Assembly (NCBI RefSeq): GCF_040026395.1
Contig: NZ_CP157278.1
Coordinates: forward strand, 5,270,001 to 5,334,000
Direction of reading: 5' to 3'
DNA length: 64,000 bases
DNA from: Pedobacter lusitanus
GTDB lineage: Bacteria; Bacteroidota; Bacteroidia; Sphingobacteriales; Sphingobacteriaceae
The notes under the pieces were generated by a model. The model saw only the letters and a program-made list of their open reading frames with translations, ran no database searches and was not told the origin of the DNA. A program made the position numbers and the translations under genes. Shown one piece after another: positions 22,725-30,690 of this stretch. The stretch's first letter is position 1. Each line of letters begins with the position of its first letter.

Positions 22725-24272
22725 ATGAAAACAATGTCTGAAAGCAATATATCTGCACAAAATCAATCTACTTACGATGTAATCATTTCTGGGGCAGGAC
22801 CGGTAGGTCTGTTTCTCGCCTGTGAACTGGCACTGGCCAGATGTTCAGTCCTGATACTGGAAAAGGCAGAAAATCCACATTCGCCATTAAAACAGATTCC
22901 TTTTGGAATCCGGGGGCTCTCAACACCCAGTATCGAAGCACTTTACCGCCGTGACCTGTTGCAAAAACTGCAATTACATAAACACTTTAATAACCCGCAT
23001 CATAATACTAAGAAAGGGGCCCAGCGTCAGGGAGGACATTTTGCTGGTATTCAATTTCAATATGACGATGTCGACATGACGACATGGAAGTATCGCTTGT
23101 CAAACTCAACAGATACCAGCTTGATTTCTGAAATGCAGGAGCTTGAAACAGTGTTGACTCACCGTGCAGAAGCATTAGGGGTGAAAATCATACGTGGGCT
23201 AGCGCTCAGCGGATTTCATCAGACTGCAGATGAGGTTGCAGTACAGGCAGGTGATCAAACTTTTACAGGTCAATGGCTTGTAGGTTGCGATGGAAGCCGT
23301 AGTATTGTCCGTAAGGCTGGTGGTTTTGAATTCGCAGGTACTGAACCCGAATTTACCGGATACTCTACTCAGGTTGAGATTGCTGACCCGGAGAAGCTGA
23401 AGCCTGGGCGAAACGTGACACCAACAGGTATGTATCTGCAGTCGCAGCCAGGTTATGTCGTTATTCAGGATTTTGATGGCGGAGCATTTCATAATTCAAA
23501 TCAGCCAGTTACACTCCAGCATGTGCAGGAAGTATTGCGACGTGTTTCAAATACTGATGTTACGCTAACTGCTTTACATATCGCAACAACCTGGACTGAC
23601 CGTGCAAGGCAGGCCACCACCTACCGTAACGGAAGAGTATTTTTAGCTGGCGATGCCGCGCATATTCATGCACCGCTGGGAGGTCAGGGGCTCAATCTTG
23701 GTCTGGGCGATGCGATGAACCTTGGCTGGAAGCTTGCTGCAACAATTCAAAATAAAGCACCGGAAGGTTTACTGGATAGTTATTATGCAGAAAGGTACCC
23801 GATTGGTGTGCAGGTTCTGGATTGGTCACGTGCTCAGGTAGCCATCATGAAACCCGAGCCCGGAGCTCTTGCAGTATATGCAATTATACGTGACCTCATA
23901 AATACTAGTGATGGTGCTACTTATATGGCAGGCAGGATCTGGGGTGTATTTATGCATTACGATCTTGGTAGCAATCATCCTTTAGCAGGTTACAGCGTTC
24001 CTAATTTTGAGTTTGAAGACGGTACAACTATTGGTGAATTCATGCGCGATGGACGCGGTGTATTACTTGATTTTAATGGAGACCCATCACTTAAAACTTT
24101 AGCAGCTCAATATGGAGAACAGATCAGTTATGTTTCCGGCAGAGCAAAAGAACAATTAGGTTTGAGTGCTGTACTGATACGTCCTGATGGTTTTGTTGCC
24201 TGGGCGTCCGACAAATCTCCTGATCACAACGGACTTCAGGAAGCTGTGTCCCGCTGGTTTGTTTGTGATTAA
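22725..24272 (+). CDS. FAD-dependent monooxygenase (class A aromatic hydroxylase type)
   Basis: 515 residues. The three classic marks are present: the FAD-binding GAGPVGLFLA near residues 23-32, the LVGCDGSRSIVRKAGG segment near 184-199 and the FLAGDAAHIHAPLGGQGLNLG segment near 305-325, which contacts the flavin. The family hydroxylates aromatic or antibiotic substrates with NAD(P)H and O2, and includes enzymes that inactivate rifamycins and tetracyclines. The substrate here is not evident. An alternative start three codons in (MSESN, 22734) is equally plausible. A strong terminator follows. Confidence 0.88.
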   Translation: MKTMSESNISAQNQSTYDVIISGAGPVGLFLACELALARCSVLILEKAENPHSPLKQIPFGIRGLSTPSIEALYRRDLLQKLQLHKHFNNPHHNTKKGAQRQGGHFAGIQFQYDDVDMTTWKYRLSNSTDTSLISEMQELETVLTHRAEALGVKIIRGLALSGFHQTADEVAVQAGDQTFTGQWLVGCDGSRSIVRKAGGFEFAGTEPEFTGYSTQVEIADPEKLKPGRNVTPTGMYLQSQPGYVVIQDFDGGAFHNSNQPVTLQHVQEVLRRVSNTDVTLTALHIATTWTDRARQATTYRNGRVFLAGDAAHIHAPLGGQGLNLGLGDAMNLGWKLAATIQNKAPEGLLDSYYAERYPIGVQVLDWSRAQVAIMKPEPGALAVYAIIRDLINTSDGATYMAGRIWGVFMHYDLGSNHPLAGYSVPNFEFEDGTTIGEFMRDGRGVLLDFNGDPSLKTLAAQYGEQISYVSGRAKEQLGLSAVLIRPDGFVAWASDKSPDHNGLQEAVSRWFVCD

Positions 24273-24291
24273 TAGATCAGTTACATTTTAG

Positions 24292-24352
24292 GCTTGCAGA
24301 GTTAATGAAACTGGTACAATTATTCGGTTTTGTTAACTCTGCAAGCTTTTTT
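24292..24352 (+). terminator. Intrinsic terminator of the monooxygenase gene
   Basis: GCTTGCAGAGTTAA (24292-24305) pairs perfectly with TTAACTCTGCAAGC (24333-24346), followed by six T. Confidence 0.85.
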
Positions 24353-24434
24353 GTGTAAAATCTACAAAAATGTTATCTATTGAAAATGAATTTACCATTA
24401 AATCATACCGGTAGATTTTCTGTTCCTCTTTACC

Positions 24435-25367
24435 TTAGTTAAAAGAACGTCTGAATTCCAGGGGAGAAAAATTAGTTTTTGTTTTGAATAACTTACTAAA
24501 CGATTGTGGGTGTTCAAAACCGAGTTCATAGGCAACCTCACTCACTGATAAGCTGGTCGCAGATAATTTTTCTTTCGCTTTTTCAATCAGTTTATGATGT
24601 ATAAGCTGCTGCGCATTTTGTCCGGTCAGTGAACGCAGCATATCACTTAAATAGCTAGGTGTGATATTCAGTTTTTCAGAAAGAAACTGAACTGTCGGAG
24701 TTCCCTGGCTTAATGATTTTGCACTGTTGAAATATTCCTCTAAAATTTCTTCCAGCTGTTGTAACAAACTACTGCTTGAGGCTTTTCGGGTGATAAACTG
24801 ACGCTTGTAAAAACGATTGGCGTAATTCAATAATAACTCGATTTGCGAGATCATGACATCCTGGCTAAAATCATCTATCCTGCTGGTTAACTCTTCTTCA
24901 ATGATCTTGAAAATAGAAATGACTGTTGTTTTTTCATTTTCTGAAAGATGCAGGGCTTCGTTGGCTGAATAAGAAAAAAAACCATAAGTTTTGATCTTTT
25001 TTGCCAAAGAATAGTTCCACAAAAAGTCAGGGTGGATCAGCAGCGTATATTGGGAACATTCCCTGATTTCATCCTCCTCATTATTCTTGCTGCCAATTAT
25101 CTGATTTGGAGCAGCAAAGAGTAATCCACCTTCATCGAAATCATAATAATCCTGACCATATTTCAATTTCCTGCCGAGTTTGGGCCGGTATGATATTTTA
25201 TAAAAGTTCAGCACATGAGAACCGGATGGCGGTGTTACTTCATTCTGCTCCATATTGGTGCTATTGATCAGGCTTATCAGCGGATGCAGAGGCCTGGGTA
25301 ACCCAAAGGCCCGGTGTGCGTCTGATAAAGAATCAAATTTAAGCGGGGTGTTTTCTTCCTTTTTCAT
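24435..25367 (-). CDS. AraC family transcriptional regulator
   Basis: 310 residues. The cupin-like N-terminal part (SHVLNFYKISYRPKLGRKLKYG, DFDEGGLLFAAPNQII) is followed by an AraC DNA-binding domain: PTVQFLSEKLNITPSYLSDMLRSLTG and LSVSEVAYELGFEHPQSFSKLFKTKTNFSPLEFRRSF. It lies 63 bp downstream of an SDR gene on the same strand. Adjacent AraC-SDR pairs are frequent, and the regulator probably controls the oxidoreductase. Confidence 0.88.
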   Translation of the reverse strand: MKKEENTPLKFDSLSDAHRAFGLPRPLHPLISLINSTNMEQNEVTPPSGSHVLNFYKISYRPKLGRKLKYGQDYYDFDEGGLLFAAPNQIIGSKNNEEDEIRECSQYTLLIHPDFLWNYSLAKKIKTYGFFSYSANEALHLSENEKTTVISIFKIIEEELTSRIDDFSQDVMISQIELLLNYANRFYKRQFITRKASSSSLLQQLEEILEEYFNSAKSLSQGTPTVQFLSEKLNITPSYLSDMLRSLTGQNAQQLIHHKLIEKAKEKLSATSLSVSEVAYELGFEHPQSFSKLFKTKTNFSPLEFRRSFN

Positions 25368-25430
25368 CTTATAAAATTAATACAAATAATAACCGGTAAT
25401 GTTTATTAATCGCCAGTTATCAGTGAGTCT

Positions 25431-26285
25431 TTATTTGGGGTCGCCCTGAGCGGAGTTGGATACCGATTCCCATGCTTCCCAGGTTGCCAGCCGATCTGCA
25501 TAAGCAGCCCGTACCCAAGGCAGATTTTGACTGCCTAGATTGAATCTTAAGGGCGGGTGCTCTGTATCTACGATTTGGAAGAGTGCTTGTGGTGTGGCTT
25601 CAGGATCGCCTCTTTCACCTTTTTTCAGCTTTTCAAAAAATTGCGTTTTAAAATCCGTGTAAATATCAAGGCCTGCTGCAAATTTCAAAGATTCCTGGCT
25701 CCCGAACTCAGTTGCATATGGGCCAGGTTCTATAATGGTTACTTTAATTCCGAAAGGTTGAACTTCTGAAGCCAGACTTTCGTGGATTGCCTCAAATGCC
25801 CATTTTGACGAGCAGTAATAGCCGATCACTGGCAAAGTTACATGACCAACGCCACTTGAAGTACCAAGGATGTGCCCACTACCTTGTTTTCGTAGTAAGG
25901 GTAAGGCAGCCTGGATGACTGCCAGTGTACCGAAGATATTTGTTTCAAAGAGTGCACGGACATCATCAGCTTCGGCTTCTTCAATTGTGCCGATAAGCGA
26001 ATAACCGGCATTATTAAGTACAATATCGAGTCTTCCAAAGTGCTGATGCGCTTGCGTCACTGCTTTTTTTACCTGATCAGGTTTAGTCACGTCAAGCTCC
26101 AGCGTGAGCACGTTTTCGCCGTACTTTTCCCGGAGATCAGCAATACTTGTTAAAGTACGCGCAGTAGCAGCAACTTTATCTCCACGTTTAAGAGCGGCAT
26201 CTGCCCAAATGCGTCCAAAGCCGCGGGAAGCACCGGTAATAAACCAAACCTTATTTACACTTGAATTATCATTTTGCGATGTCAT
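25431..26285 (-). CDS. Short-chain dehydrogenase/reductase
   Basis: 284 residues from the ATG at 26285; the 16-codon extension upstream is not protein-like. The Rossmann motif TGASRGFG lies near residues 16-23, NNAG near 91-94, GTSSGVGH near 140-147 and the catalytic YYCSSK (YxxxK) near 153-158. It follows with IIEPGPYATEFG, typical of classical SDRs of the oxidoreductase type with about 280 residues. The substrate is unknown. It lies between a VOC protein gene and an AraC regulator gene on the same strand. Confidence 0.88.
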   Translation of the reverse strand: MTSQNDNSSVNKVWFITGASRGFGRIWADAALKRGDKVAATARTLTSIADLREKYGENVLTLELDVTKPDQVKKAVTQAHQHFGRLDIVLNNAGYSLIGTIEEAEADDVRALFETNIFGTLAVIQAALPLLRKQGSGHILGTSSGVGHVTLPVIGYYCSSKWAFEAIHESLASEVQPFGIKVTIIEPGPYATEFGSQESLKFAAGLDIYTDFKTQFFEKLKKGERGDPEATPQALFQIVDTEHPPLRFNLGSQNLPWVRAAYADRLATWEAWESVSNSAQGDPK

Positions 26286-26393
26286 AATTTTATGTTTTAA
26301 ATAAATAACACAACAAATGTCTGTAGATATCAACTGTCGGTTGTAGCCTGATTGAGGATCTTTGTAGGCAAAATGAGAAAATCGATAGTGAAA

Positions 26394-26789
26394 TTACATC
26401 CCTTTCTCTATCAGCAGCACATTGAATCTATGACCATCAGGATCAGCGAAGGCAAAACCATAATAATTGGTTTCATCTCTGCCCATCTCGTTAAAAATAG
26501 TACCTCCGGCTTCTTTAACTTTATCTCTCCATTCTTTCACTTCTACCGCTGTTTCAGCAGAAAGTGTGAATATAATTTCACTGGTTTTTGACCCCGGAGG
26601 CAAATATTCATCTATTTGTGAACCCTGTTCAAAAAAATGAATTACAAAATCATGATCACCAAAAAGAAAACTAACCAGCTTAGGATCGTTGCTTGGTTTA
26701 TTGGGCTTAAAACCCAATTGTGTGTAAAATTGATTGGTGCGCTTTGCATCTTTTACACTAAAATTTGCCCATATTTTTTTCGCTTTCAT
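26394..26789 (-). CDS. VOC (glyoxalase/bleomycin resistance) family protein
   Basis: 131 residues: IWANFSVKDAKRTNQFYTQLGFKP at the N-terminus, then FAFADPDGHRFNVLLIEKG at the end, the usual vicinal-oxygen-chelate pattern. VOC proteins bind metals or hydrophobic drugs; this one resembles the lactoylglutathione-lyase-like group of unknown substrate. It is 108 bp upstream of the SDR gene and may be transcribed separately. Confidence 0.85.
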   Translation of the reverse strand: MKAKKIWANFSVKDAKRTNQFYTQLGFKPNKPSNDPKLVSFLFGDHDFVIHFFEQGSQIDEYLPPGSKTSEIIFTLSAETAVEVKEWRDKVKEAGGTIFNEMGRDETNYYGFAFADPDGHRFNVLLIEKGM

Positions 26790-26890
26790 ATAGTTGAATT
26801 TTGAAACAATATAGGAAAAAATAAATATTTATGTGATAGACAGTGGTTTGTCTTGTCCTGTGGAATTTAGTTTACTTCTGTGAGGTAGTC

Positions 26891-27777
26891 TCAGTCCTGT
26901 TTTTTTTGATTAAGCTGATTCTGTATGCTGGTAATTTGCATTTGTAATTTCTGGTTTATCTCAGTTTGAGCGTGTTGCTTTTTATCGAGTTCATTGATTT
27001 GCTGCTCTTTCTCAATCAGATATAAAGTTAATTCCTCTATTTTTTTTGTCAGCAGCTTGTTTATCTCTCCCAGATTTAATCCATCTCTCATCAATGCTTT
27101 TTCTGAAGGGATATCAGGTAAATGCTGGTTCTGTTCGATAAAAGCTTTGACTGAACTTAACGTTGGAAGTTGATAATCTGGTTTCAAAACATAATCGGAC
27201 CATCCATCTATATCTACTCTTACTTCTTTGGAATGAATAGTTCCATTTACCTCCAGTCTCTCTTTTGGACTGGTAATTCCTATTCCTACATTTCCACCAT
27301 AAGGATTTACAATTATATTTCTCCATCCCAGCCCATGTCTTGCTGCGGAGATAATTGCTGCATCAACTTTATTATCGTATCCCATCATAATGTGGTTTGC
27401 TATATCTGTGCTATTACTAATCACAAGCTGGGCCGGTACGTTGGGCGCCTCAAGAATCTGACTACCATTTATATGTAGGGTACCTATAGGAGAGATTGTT
27501 CCCAGGCCTGCATTGCCTGTATGCTGAATCATAAATAACGGATTACCATTGTTGTTAGCAATATAAACTCCTGAAGTTCCTGATGCTAAATATGCCGGAT
27601 AAGAATCACCAAATCTGATGTTGTTTGTTAATGTAGAAGAGCTAAGACTTACATCAAGCTTTGCTAAAGGGTTCGCAGTACCAATTCCTACATCTCCATC
27701 CGGAAGAATTCTATTGGGTTGAGCATAGGAAAAACGTCCCAGTATAACCAGAACCAAAATCAGAAGTTTTTTTTCAT
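26891..27777 (-). CDS. Exported repeat protein with C-terminal coiled coil; start frameshifted in an A8 tract
   Basis: The intact frame (26891-27757) encodes a Bacteroidota surface protein type with DGDVGIGTANPLAKLDV, GNAGLGTISPIGTLHING and GNVGIGITSPKERLEVNG repeats. A C-terminal region (DYVLKPDYQLPTLSSVKAFI, HLPDIPSEKAL) ends in a coiled coil of about 50 residues. The only start in that frame is a TTG giving a truncated signal peptide. An ATG at 27777 is followed by eight A (27767-27774 on the plus strand as T); with nine A it would read MKKKLLILVLVILGRFSYAQ, a perfect signal peptide in frame with the rest. The gene therefore appears off by one base. Causes could be a sequencing error, slipped-strand phase variation, transcriptional slippage or a null mutation. 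Confidence 0.65.
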
Positions 27778-27973
27778 AACGTTAGTTTATATTTGTTTTT
27801 TAGGAAAGAGAAGTTATTTGCTTTTTTGTTTATCCTCCCTGTAAAATTTTTGAACTTATTTCTATCAGATTTACGGCGTTTAGCGGCTATAGTTGTTTGA
27901 TGTTCAAGCTAAAATCGGTATTTTGACATTCTCTGGCAACGAATAAATTTTAATTAACCAGGATATTTCGACC

Positions 27974-28206
27974 ATGGCTTATAAACTGACCGATCCTCCA
28001 AATGAAGCAAGCAAAAGAGATTTATGGCTCCAGCATGCATTGGGATTAATACAGACAGCAATACCAAAGAACTGGTTGTAAAAGGAATTGACGATGCCGC
28101 ATATGGGCTGATTATGATCATGGACGGGGTCACCGGGTGTTTGCAAAATGACCAATATTCTGTTTTCATTGAGAGTATAATTAAACATTTTAAACTTCAA
28201 ACCTAA
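27974..28206 (+). pseudogene. Small frameshifted gene of unknown function
   Basis: From the ATG at 27974 the frame reads MAYKLTDPPNEASKRDLWLQHALG and soon stops, while a second frame continues with INTDSNTKELVVKGIDDAAY and on to a stop at 28206, ending FIESIIKHFKLQT. Adding one base at the GGG near 28040 joins them into one protein of about 77 residues. I do not recognise the family. It sits 2 bp before the methyltransferase gene, so it may once have been, or may still be, co-transcribed with it. Confidence 0.45.
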
Positions 28207-28208
28207 CT

Positions 28209-28796
28209 ATGATCGATGAATCAAATGGTTACGAAAGCATTGCAGAAATATATATTAAGGGGAGAGGTCGGGCGATTAACGGAATAGGTTCGTCAACTGC
28301 TCGCGCCTGGGCTCAAACTTTAAAGCCAGGTTCCGTAGTTCTGGATCTTGGATGCGGAACCGGCATTCCGGTTACTAAGATCCTGCTTGAGGCAGGATTG
28401 AATGCCTATGCAGTGGATGCATCCCCAAAAATGGTTGAAGACTTCCGGCAGAATTTTCCCGATGTGCCTGTTGTTTGTGAATCAGTTGAGTGGTCTCCTT
28501 TTTTTAATCGCACCTTCGATGGCATTATTTCTGTTGGATTGATGTTTCTGTTTTCTGAAGAAACTCAGCGAGCCTTAATCCACAAAATGGCTGCGGCTTT
28601 GAGTCCCGGCGGAAAACTATTGTTCACCGCTCCTCTTGACAAAGTTGAGTGGAAAGATACAATGACGGAACAAGCCTCTAGATCTTTAGGAGCTGAACAA
28701 TATAGAATGCTAATTTCAACTTCGGGATTATCCATCGGTGAAGAGTTCCATGATGAAGGCGGGAATCATTATTTCAGTGGTATTCGGTCAAGTTAA
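28209..28796 (+). CDS. Class I SAM-dependent methyltransferase
   Basis: 195 residues. Motif I VLDLGCGTGIPVTKIL lies near residues 43-58, followed by AYAVDASPKMVEDFRQNFPDVPV (motif II region) and SPGGKLLFTAPLD (post-motif III). The short length and lack of other domains do not identify a substrate; it is a small-molecule type methyltransferase by overall look. It starts 2 bp after the frameshifted small gene and is followed by the convergent tRNA-Pro. Confidence 0.85.
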   Translation: MIDESNGYESIAEIYIKGRGRAINGIGSSTARAWAQTLKPGSVVLDLGCGTGIPVTKILLEAGLNAYAVDASPKMVEDFRQNFPDVPVVCESVEWSPFFNRTFDGIISVGLMFLFSEETQRALIHKMAAALSPGGKLLFTAPLDKVEWKDTMTEQASRSLGAEQYRMLISTSGLSIGEEFHDEGGNHYFSGIRSS

Positions 28797-28956
28797 GCAA
28801 CTTTATTGAACGACAATAGCGAGATTCTTCTAAAAGCTCCCCCTGCTGAATTTCGCGAACATCGCCTGCAAGGTCCGCCAAACTTAAACAGGATTCGGAT
28901 TCATATTTTCCTGTATGCTAATGATTTGAAATTTACGAAAATTCAGGGAAAAAGAA

Positions 28957-28977
28957 AACCCGCGCTGGGCGCGGGTT
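28957..28977 (-). terminator. Terminator downstream of tRNA-Pro
   Basis: AACCCGCG (28957-28964) and CGCGGGTT (28970-28977) form a GC-rich hairpin. On the minus strand it is followed by TTTTCTTTTTC, just 10 bases past the 3' end of the tRNA. Confidence 0.85.
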
Positions 28978-28987
28978 CAAAAAAGTG

Positions 28988-29061
28988 TCGGGGTGGCAGG
29001 ATTCGAACCTACGACCTCCTGCTCCCAAAGCAGGCGCGATACCGGGCTACGCTACACCCCG
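28988..29061 (-). tRNA. tRNA-Pro (anticodon TGG)
   Basis: 74-nt cloverleaf. The acceptor CGGGGTG (29061-29055) pairs with CACCCCG (28995-28989), with discriminator A at 28988. The anticodon stem CCTGC/GCAGG encloses loop TTTGGGA, giving anticodon TGG, which reads CCA proline codons. The T-arm contains GGTTCGAATCC. The 3' CCA is not encoded. Confidence 0.95.
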
Positions 29062-29177
29062 AAAATTGGTATCACCTTTTTCCCTTTTTCAAAGGGTCTG
29101 CAAGCTAACTAATTATTTGCAGAGACCAAACTTTAATAAATCAAAAATGTAAATGATTTTTCTGATTTGGTGTGCAA

Positions 29178-29185
29178 CAAAGGTA
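29178..29185 (-). promoter_or_regulatory. -7 promoter box (TACCTTTG) of tRNA-Pro
   Basis: Exact TAnnTTTG match on the minus strand about 115 bp upstream of the tRNA 5' end. The rest of the non-coding stretch 29062-29386 shows no other recognised element. Confidence 0.42.
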
Positions 29186-29386
29186 AGTAAAGAATTGACA
29201 TTTTTATCGCTCACATATATTTAAACCGTATAAAAATCTTAATGTGTTGCTTTTCAAGGAGAAAAAATTTCAACTCAGATGCGGGTACAGCATAAACAGG
29301 GGGCTTTTAGTCAAAAAAAACTGTTTAACTGGCTGTTCATGCAATTGAAATAAGCATAAACAACCAATTAAAATGATAAAATTAAA

Positions 29387-30238
29387 TTAAGCCAGTGATT
29401 TTTTCCTGCGATAGTATCTGAAAACAAAATAACCCGCCACAGCTACCAGAATTAAGGCCCATAAATTTGCCAGAATCAGGATGAACTCTTTAAATACACT
29501 CCAGCCGTTTTCAAAACTCAGCCAGAAACGTTTAAAAAAGTCAGGGCGGTAGTCAGATAACTCATCATTGACTACGATCATCTTTTTGATTGAATTATCC
29601 TGGTAGAAATTTAAGGTAATGGTGCTGTATCTGACATTGCGGTCAGTTAACAGGTTACTGATCTTATGATCTACATACTCATCTTTAATGGCTAATGATT
29701 TTTCTGCAGCACTAATTTTTTTGCCGGGGGCTGCGTTATTCAATTGCGCTACTGCTTCCTGTTTGTTCTTGTTTTTCAGTTGGTTGCTCAGGTAAGTAAT
29801 ACTCTGATCATCCTGTTTTAAGGACTGATCATCAATAAACAAAGCCATCGCTGCCACCTGGTTAGTAAAATCATCCAGTTTTTCTGAGGGGATTTTAGCC
29901 ACAATCAGGCCTTCTACCCGGTAAGAAGTCAGTTCGAGTAAAGAATCAGTTGAGTATTTCACCTTTTCACTTTGTCTGATCTGGCTATGCGTATTAAATT
30001 CGGCAATCGTACCACCTTCGGCCCGCAGAATGCTCCCTAATTTTTCTTTAGCAGACTGTACATCTTTTACCCTGAATTTCATGTCCGCAGTCTTGACAAT
30101 TTTTTCAGCGACTGCAGTATCGGAAGTCATCACACCCTGTTGCTGATCAGCAGTATTATAAGCATGTGATTTTTTATCACTGCTGCAACCCAGCGCAGTT
30201 AAACTTAGTATTCCATAAATCAAATATTTCTTCATCAT
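29387..30238 (-). CDS. DUF4349 domain lipoprotein with C-terminal membrane anchor
   Basis: 283 residues. Lipoprotein signal (YLIYGILSLTALGCSSDKK, Cys near 18), a periplasmic domain with the DUF4349 pattern (KIVKTADMKFRVKDVQSAKEKLGSI, GGTIAEFN, VEGLIVAKIPSEKLDDF, then YLSNQLKNKNK) and a C-terminal helix (FILILANLWALILVAVAGYFVFRYYRRKK). Members of this family are of unknown role; the shape suggests a coiled periplasmic domain held by a lipid at one end and a helix at the other. It is divergent from the kdp cluster. Confidence 0.85.
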   Translation of the reverse strand: MMKKYLIYGILSLTALGCSSDKKSHAYNTADQQQGVMTSDTAVAEKIVKTADMKFRVKDVQSAKEKLGSILRAEGGTIAEFNTHSQIRQSEKVKYSTDSLLELTSYRVEGLIVAKIPSEKLDDFTNQVAAMALFIDDQSLKQDDQSITYLSNQLKNKNKQEAVAQLNNAAPGKKISAAEKSLAIKDEYVDHKISNLLTDRNVRYSTITLNFYQDNSIKKMIVVNDELSDYRPDFFKRFWLSFENGWSVFKEFILILANLWALILVAVAGYFVFRYYRRKKSLA

Positions 30239-30371
30239 GTTAAGTATTAAAGGTTTCCCTTAATACTCAGATATACGATTAAGTAACCCGCTGTCACAAA
30301 CATAATAGGAGAACCCGCTCCAGTTAATTTAAACGCTGTTTACCTGCGGATAACCTTCCATATCGGTAATC

Positions 30372-30394
30372 AACCCTTCCAAAATGGAAGGGTT
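30372..30394 (+). terminator. Terminator-like hairpin in the kdp upstream region
   Basis: AACCCTTCCA (30372-30381), loop AAA, TGGAAGGGTT (30385-30394), then TTCTTCT. The T-rich side faces the kdp genes, which start 120 bp downstream, so it could attenuate a kdp leader transcript. No promoter is firmly assigned in 30239-30515. Confidence 0.45.
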
Positions 30395-30515
30395 TTCTTC
30401 TCCGGATTTCTGCCTGAAATTTGTTTTTCTGCTTAAAACGTTGAAAAGTAGTTGTTTGTGCGCCCTGGCTTTTCTTTGGTATATCAATTGGATAAGGCCA
30501 TAAAAAATAAACACA

Positions 30516-30599
30516 ATGATGACTGTATTACTATTAATCGCTCTGCTGGTCCTGACGTGGATCTGTTACAAATCAATCGACTGGTTCGAAAAAATCTAA
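30516..30599 (+). CDS. 27-residue membrane peptide preceding kdpF
   Basis: MMTVLLLIALLVLTWICYKS followed by IDWFEKI and a stop. It has one hydrophobic helix with an amphipathic end. It starts the kdp gene series and is separated from kdpF by 4 bp. It looks like a real small membrane protein: frame-compatible spacing, a KdpF-like layout, and no alternative gene. It has no established function; an additional stabilising peptide of the Kdp complex is possible. Confidence 0.6.
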   Translation: MMTVLLLIALLVLTWICYKSIDWFEKI

Positions 30600-30603
30600 A
30601 ATT

Positions 30604-30681
30604 ATGATCGCACTATTTATTATCGCAATCGCAGTATTTATCTATATGATTTACGTGCTGATTAAACCCGAAAAATTTTAA
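30604..30681 (+). CDS. kdpF: KdpF small subunit of the potassium-transporting ATPase
   Basis: 25 residues: one hydrophobic helix (MIALFIIAIAVFIYMIYVLI) ending KPEKF, matching the usual KdpF pattern of a single helix followed by a short (N/K)xExF tail. KdpF stabilises the KdpABC complex in the membrane. It lies 9 bp upstream of kdpA. Confidence 0.8.
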   Translation: MIALFIIAIAVFIYMIYVLIKPEKF

Positions 30682-30690
30682 TTGAACGCT

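Noticed and set aside
26891-27777. Phage tail fibre
   Set aside because: GIGT-type repeats resemble some tail fibres, but there is a signal peptide, no peptidase S74 domain and no phage gene nearby; such exported repeat proteins are common in Bacteroidota.
28806-29108. Plus-strand reading frame of 100 codons across the tRNA-Pro gene
   Set aside because: It contains GRIRTYDLLLPKQARYRATLHP, the well-known false translation of an antisense tRNA; the tRNA and its terminator explain the sequence.
30239-30515. c-di-AMP riboswitch upstream of kdp
   Set aside because: Only a simple 10-bp hairpin is seen; the conserved pseudo-symmetric ydaO-type core is not recognisable.
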